Made by a program: the position numbers and the translations under genes
Part shown: positions 61,301 through 64,000 of the stretch, piece by piece
How positions within the stretch are numbered: position 1 is the first letter of the stretch
Layout: each line of letters begins with the position of its first letter
NCBI GenBank assembly: GCA_947475165.1
Contig: CANJLD010000012.1
Coordinates: forward strand, 1-64,000
Direction of reading: 5' to 3'
Length of the DNA: 64,000 nt
Origin: Bacteroidota bacterium
Lineage (GTDB): Bacteria; Bacteroidota; Bacteroidia; Chitinophagales; LD1
The notes under the pieces: model-generated
What the model saw: the letters and a program-made list of their open reading frames with translations, nothing else
Told to the model about the DNA's origin: nothing
The model's database searches: none

Positions 61301-63091
61301 TTTTGATAAGTTGGCACGACCGTTAAAGTCCATATCTAAATTCTCATCATGAATTTGCAGCAAGCCGTTGAATGACTTGCGCACGATGTAGCCGTTCACT
61401 TGTATATCGCGATAATCGTAGCCCTTTAAAGTTAGGCTCGAAACATTTCCTTCCAGGTTAGCTTTTAAACTTTCTAGCGTTAAGCCACCGCCATCAATTT
61501 CCCCTTTTAGCGAAACCTTGCCTAAGTTTATTTCATCGTTAAAGAATTTGCCTAAATCAAATTCGTTGAGTGCAAGGTTTCCTTTGTAGGCTGCTTTATT
61601 TTTTTTCTGGTCGTATTTAAAATTCACATCGGTAGTAGCAGAACCAAGCGCAGTCACCAATTTTCCATTCGATACAAAATCGGTAACGAATCCATCTAAT
61701 GAACCAGTGTAATAAATCAATCCGAGGTTCTTTAGATTCTCCGGAAGTTTTAATCCGGGATAAAACCGCTTGATATCTTCAACCGTAGTAGCAATCCGGT
61801 CAACGCGCAGGTTCAACGATGTTTCATAAATATTCGGCAAGCCGCGCGTGTAAAAATCTCCTTTAAAAAGTGTGCTGTTCCCTCCGCGAATTTCTATTGC
61901 TCTTCCTTTTAAATTATTTATTCGTCCGTCAATTTCTCCATTTATGGTGAACCGGTTGTGCTCTACTTTATCTAATTTGCGAACGAAGTAATTGAGGTCT
62001 TTAAGCGAGATTTTCGAATTGGTAAAATCTGCTTTAATGCGCATGGCATTCATAAAATCTTTAAAGTCATGGTAGGCAGTAAAGCGAAAACTTAAATAGT
62101 CTTTTACTTCGCTGTTCGGTGTTTTAAGGTTCAGCTTATCAAGCGTAATATCTGTAGTAGAAACACGCGCTTGTGTAGTCAGGTTCAACAATTCAAACCC
62201 GCTACGTTCTTTTGCAGAGAGGTGAGTAATTTTTGTGATAATACTATCGCCAACAACAGTTCCGTTTTCTGCCGTAAGATTAATGTTGGAAACATCCAGA
62301 TGCTTGAAGTCCATTCCCTTTGGCAAAATAGTATCGCTGTTGTAATCCTGTAACCGGAAGCGCGTTTTCGTAAGTGCAAAATCATCGAACTTAATTTTCA
62401 TACCGCCTACCATAAACTGAACTTGCATAATAGAAGTATCAAGGACACCAACCGGTCGCTTGGTTAACTCAACCAGCACATTTGCACCGTCAAGCTTTGC
62501 GGTTTTAATGTCAATTATTTTTTTGTCGAACGAAACACTATTCATATCAACCGCTAAACTTAAAAGCAACACTTTTACATTCGTGCGTGTTTTATCATCC
62601 AGATAATGAAAATCTGTTTTGTTTAAGTTCAGATCACTCAAATCTATATTCCAGGTAAATTTCGATTTAGTGGTATCAGCATTTGCTTTGTTTGAACTAA
62701 AAGCCTTGAATACTTCGGTAATATTTGTTTTACCCAGTGAGTCGCGGTGAATGTGAACGACTGCATTATCTAGCAACACTTCACTCACATTTATTTTCTT
62801 ATCGAACAAATCGAAAACCTTAAACGTTATTTTCAATTCTTTCGCACTGATGAGCGTATCTTTATTATGGTCTTCGAGGTAAAAATTTATCAAGTCGGCA
62901 TTATGAAAAAAAGAAATTTCAACACGCTCAATAGAAACTTTGGTGTTCAGCGATTTGGAAAGAATAGCCGTGAACTTTTGCGCAATAAAGGTTTGCACTT
63001 GAGACGAGCGTAACGCAATCATCAGCCCAACAGAAAGTGAAAGCAGAAGAAGAAAAACAATAAGGAATATTCTGAAAACTTTCTTCGCCAA
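58328..63091 (-). CDS. TamB-like translocation and assembly module protein (DUF490)
   Basis: A 1587-aa protein with an N-terminal membrane anchor (FRIFLIVFLLLLSLSVGLMIAL) and a long beta-taco-like body with many AsmA/TamB-like repeats (DLSDLNLNKTDFHYLDDKTRTNVKVL). The C-terminal 400 residues have the DUF490 domain: DPVAGDVLTTYGRGNLKVEI, NGSTTIYGNYEIERGNYLFTLQNVINKRFEI, and FGLLVMNRFLP. TamB-type proteins form a channel for lipids or outer-membrane proteins between membranes. The tail is basic (FKRKKKKKVKEPK). It is divergent from tsaD. Confidence 0.95.
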   Translation of the reverse strand: MAKKVFRIFLIVFLLLLSLSVGLMIALRSSQVQTFIAQKFTAILSKSLNTKVSIERVEISFFHNADLINFYLEDHNKDTLISAKELKITFKVFDLFDKKINVSEVLLDNAVVHIHRDSLGKTNITEVFKAFSSNKANADTTKSKFTWNIDLSDLNLNKTDFHYLDDKTRTNVKVLLLSLAVDMNSVSFDKKIIDIKTAKLDGANVLVELTKRPVGVLDTSIMQVQFMVGGMKIKFDDFALTKTRFRLQDYNSDTILPKGMDFKHLDVSNINLTAENGTVVGDSIITKITHLSAKERSGFELLNLTTQARVSTTDITLDKLNLKTPNSEVKDYLSFRFTAYHDFKDFMNAMRIKADFTNSKISLKDLNYFVRKLDKVEHNRFTINGEIDGRINNLKGRAIEIRGGNSTLFKGDFYTRGLPNIYETSLNLRVDRIATTVEDIKRFYPGLKLPENLKNLGLIYYTGSLDGFVTDFVSNGKLVTALGSATTDVNFKYDQKKNKAAYKGNLALNEFDLGKFFNDEINLGKVSLKGEIDGGGLTLESLKANLEGNVSSLTLKGYDYRDIQVNGYIVRKSFNGLLQIHDENLDMDFNGRANLSKATPEFKFDADVRRMILKNLNLVKEDIRVSGKIKSDFTGAKVDDIIGSVSLNDVTISRDTVKARIKYLTLDAKLLSNQKKEIKINSDFAEAEMDGNFTLTELPKALIAFAKYTFTKDYTDTAFITPQNFTADVRIFEPGNLTQIIHPGFKLIRNSHVQGSFNSIDHKVNLTAYIPEIQFENYNAKRIDINTAFEKGAIDFKTVVDKVYNGDSLMMDTVRILTKTQENSDIRFDILVADKKQFNYANVTAFLTPLPGKAIIRLEPSDVKLANYNWHFLPNNHILVEGKKITTNNLVFKTYDQTIYITSYLKNDTSTSFKLTLDNTDISDFTGIFTQKMKDLKGAMNGKLVVEDVFYKPKIFADIVVNEFTLGKELIGDINVESSLDETGKKILVYASVKSVNNLLEARGYVSIDAAHPGLDIDVDAPHLGINFLNYKFFEKYVKDCRGFARVKANVHGTLKKPLLSGDVFLAKDTVTVSFLNTTYHIAELDAKLDDHGFNFGDFSLFDIKNNIIYASGRINHESFRKFALDLKVTTPNAQFINTTAQQSPNFYGVAYGAGNVTFKGDISNPVIKAYALTKAGTYCKFPITTSFETSKYSFYKFTDPKHEKTSVILPLPQLKLNGVNFILELDATPEARMDIILDPVAGDVLTTYGRGNLKVEIPKNGSTTIYGNYEIERGNYLFTLQNVINKRFEIRKGSTINFTGEIQKARLNVDAVYELRTSTTDLFDAGELTNMGQTASNAARTRNTTRLLLNLTGILEKPTIAFNIQTLDVDPSVRTYVEQKLSVIKSNESDLTKQVFGLLVMNRFLPSGSTGDVLGKGNYAGATAANTVSELLSSQLNNYLSNLFGYSGNDALKNLDINLGYRQYDELNTSGSTANSFDTRRELQLALQQRLINNRLTINAGANLDFGNSTTIENTRSVIPTGDFQIQYALTPDGTWSAKAFNRTNYDYTNSRNTNRTGVGISYRQEFDKPGELFKRKKKKKVKEPK

Positions 63092-63149
63092 ACGGGTTGC
63101 TTTAATTCAATTTAAACGCTGATAAAATTATTTATTCGATTTTCGCCCC

Positions 63150-64000
63150 ATGTCCGTAACTATTCTTGCTATCGAATCTTCCTGCGATGACACCTCTGCC
63201 GCTGTGGTCAAAGATGCCAAAATTCTTGCCAACCTGATTGCCGATCAGCAGATTCATGAATTGTGGGGCGGTGTGGTGCCCGAATTAGCATCGCGCGCGC
63301 ATCAGCAAAACATTCTTCCGGTGGTTGATTTGGCTATGCAGAAAGCAGGAATTTTGAAAGAAGAAATAGGTGCAGTTGCGTTTACGCGTGGGCCAGGTTT
63401 AATCGGTTCTCTATTGGTAGGAGTTAGTTTTGCCAAAGCGTTTGCGCTTGCATTGAACGTTCCATTGATTGAAGTAAACCATATGCAGGCGCATATTCTC
63501 GCACACTTTATCGACAACAAACCAAGCTTCCCTTTTTTGTGTTTAACCGTTTCGGGCGGACACACACAAATAGTTCTTGTTAAGGATTTTTTGCAAATGG
63601 AAGTAGTTGGCGAAACATTGGATGATGCTGCCGGTGAAGCATTTGATAAGTCAGCAAAAATGCTTGGGCTGCCTTATCCGGGTGGACCGCTGATTGATAA
63701 ATACGCGAAGGAAGGCAACGCAGAAAAATTCTTTTTCCCTGAGCCGCAGATTGCAGAACTCGATTTTTCTTTCAGTGGATTTAAAACTTCGGTGATGTAT
63801 TTCTTACAAAAAGAAACAAAAAAGAATCTAAAGTTTATTGAAGAAAATTTGAATGACCTATGTGCTTCTATTCAAAAAATCATCATTGATATTCTCTTGA
63901 AGAAGTTAGAGAAGGCTGCAAAAAAATACGGAGTGCATGAAATTGCTTTAGCCGGTGGTGTTTCTGCCAATTCAGAATTAAGAAGAAGGTTTGAAGAACT
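63150..64000 (+). CDS. tsaD: tRNA N6-adenosine threonylcarbamoyltransferase TsaD (partial)
   Basis: The first 283 codons are present before the window ends. The start MSVTILAIESSCDDTSAAVVKD is the TsaD hallmark. Further motifs are WGGVVPELASRAHQQNILPVVD, FTRGPGLIGSLLVG, the metal-binding HMQAHILAH, LTVSGGHTQIVLV and ETLDDAAGEAFDKSAKMLGLPYPGGP. It transfers threonylcarbamoyl to A37 of tRNAs reading ANN codons. The start codon is at 63150-63152, 58 bp from the divergent TamB-like gene. Confidence 0.97.
   Translation, partial: MSVTILAIESSCDDTSAAVVKDAKILANLIADQQIHELWGGVVPELASRAHQQNILPVVDLAMQKAGILKEEIGAVAFTRGPGLIGSLLVGVSFAKAFALALNVPLIEVNHMQAHILAHFIDNKPSFPFLCLTVSGGHTQIVLVKDFLQMEVVGETLDDAAGEAFDKSAKMLGLPYPGGPLIDKYAKEGNAEKFFFPEPQIAELDFSFSGFKTSVMYFLQKETKKNLKFIEENLNDLCASIQKIIIDILLKKLEKAAKKYGVHEIALAGGVSANSELRRRFEE

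Overview
The window is from a member of the Bacteroidota, most likely a Chitinophagales/Sphingobacteriales-like lineage. The reasons are internal: many secreted proteins end in a type IX secretion (T9SS) type A sorting domain, there is a DUF1800/DUF1501 pair, the order ParA-ParB-DUF5683 is typical of the phylum, ribosome-binding sites are not purine-rich, and base composition is moderately AT-rich. No rRNA is present. One tRNA (Ser, TGA) is seen.

Positions 1 to about 6130 are the integrase end of an integrated mobile element that continues off the left edge. All its genes read leftward: tyrosine recombinase, a putative ADP-ribosyltransferase-fold protein, a pentapeptide-repeat protein, a tiny membrane ORF, a conserved element protein, an excisionase-like HTH protein, a small unknown protein, a replication-initiator-like protein, and the start of a basic protein. 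Several share an unusual leader, ACAGGGCGAA or a close variant, just before the ATG. A degenerate T-arm-like sequence and a strong terminator mark the probable right junction.

Positions 6.2 to 28.6 kb carry housekeeping genes (FloA and NfeD-like protein, NdpA, MltG, a YbgC-type thioesterase, a PASTA protein, Ddl, a LuxC-type acyl-CoA reductase, two YihY/BrkB membrane proteins) mixed with T9SS cargo genes, several of them broken. At 14.1-15.9 kb lies a cassette-like patch: one secreted gene bracketed by GTTAGCGG cores, with an attC-like imperfect palindrome, followed by a deleted glycoside-hydrolase-like gene. From 28.7 to 33.9 kb is a secretion-linked module: a copper-monooxygenase-like protein, a frameshifted DUF1800 gene and a DUF1501 gene. 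From 35.3 to 40.3 kb is the glyoxylate shunt (isocitrate lyase, malate synthase) with a divergent RamB-like regulator. From 40.9 to 58.3 kb come ParA/ParB, nucleotide metabolism (dCMP deaminase, a nucleotide kinase-like protein, DHFR), AlkB, a PI-PLC-like protein, a divergent futalosine-hydrolase-like protein, a GxxExxY gene inside perfect inverted repeats, a pentaheme cytochrome, a DUF885 peptidase and a metal-receptor gene with an in-frame TGA. The window ends with a giant TamB-like gene divergent from tsaD.

The most unusual signal is non-genic. Three unrelated arrays of exactly 21-nt units (13127-13441, 23410-23598, 36713-36922) each sit 57-87 bp upstream of the start codon of a leftward gene. 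Each has its own core with dyad symmetry (GTCCAC/GTGGAC, GTTTAAAG, TTCC-N4-GGAA). Units of 21 bp equal two helical turns and also seven codons. The same genome carries several heptanucleotide tracts, two of them inside genes. I know of no described family for these arrays.
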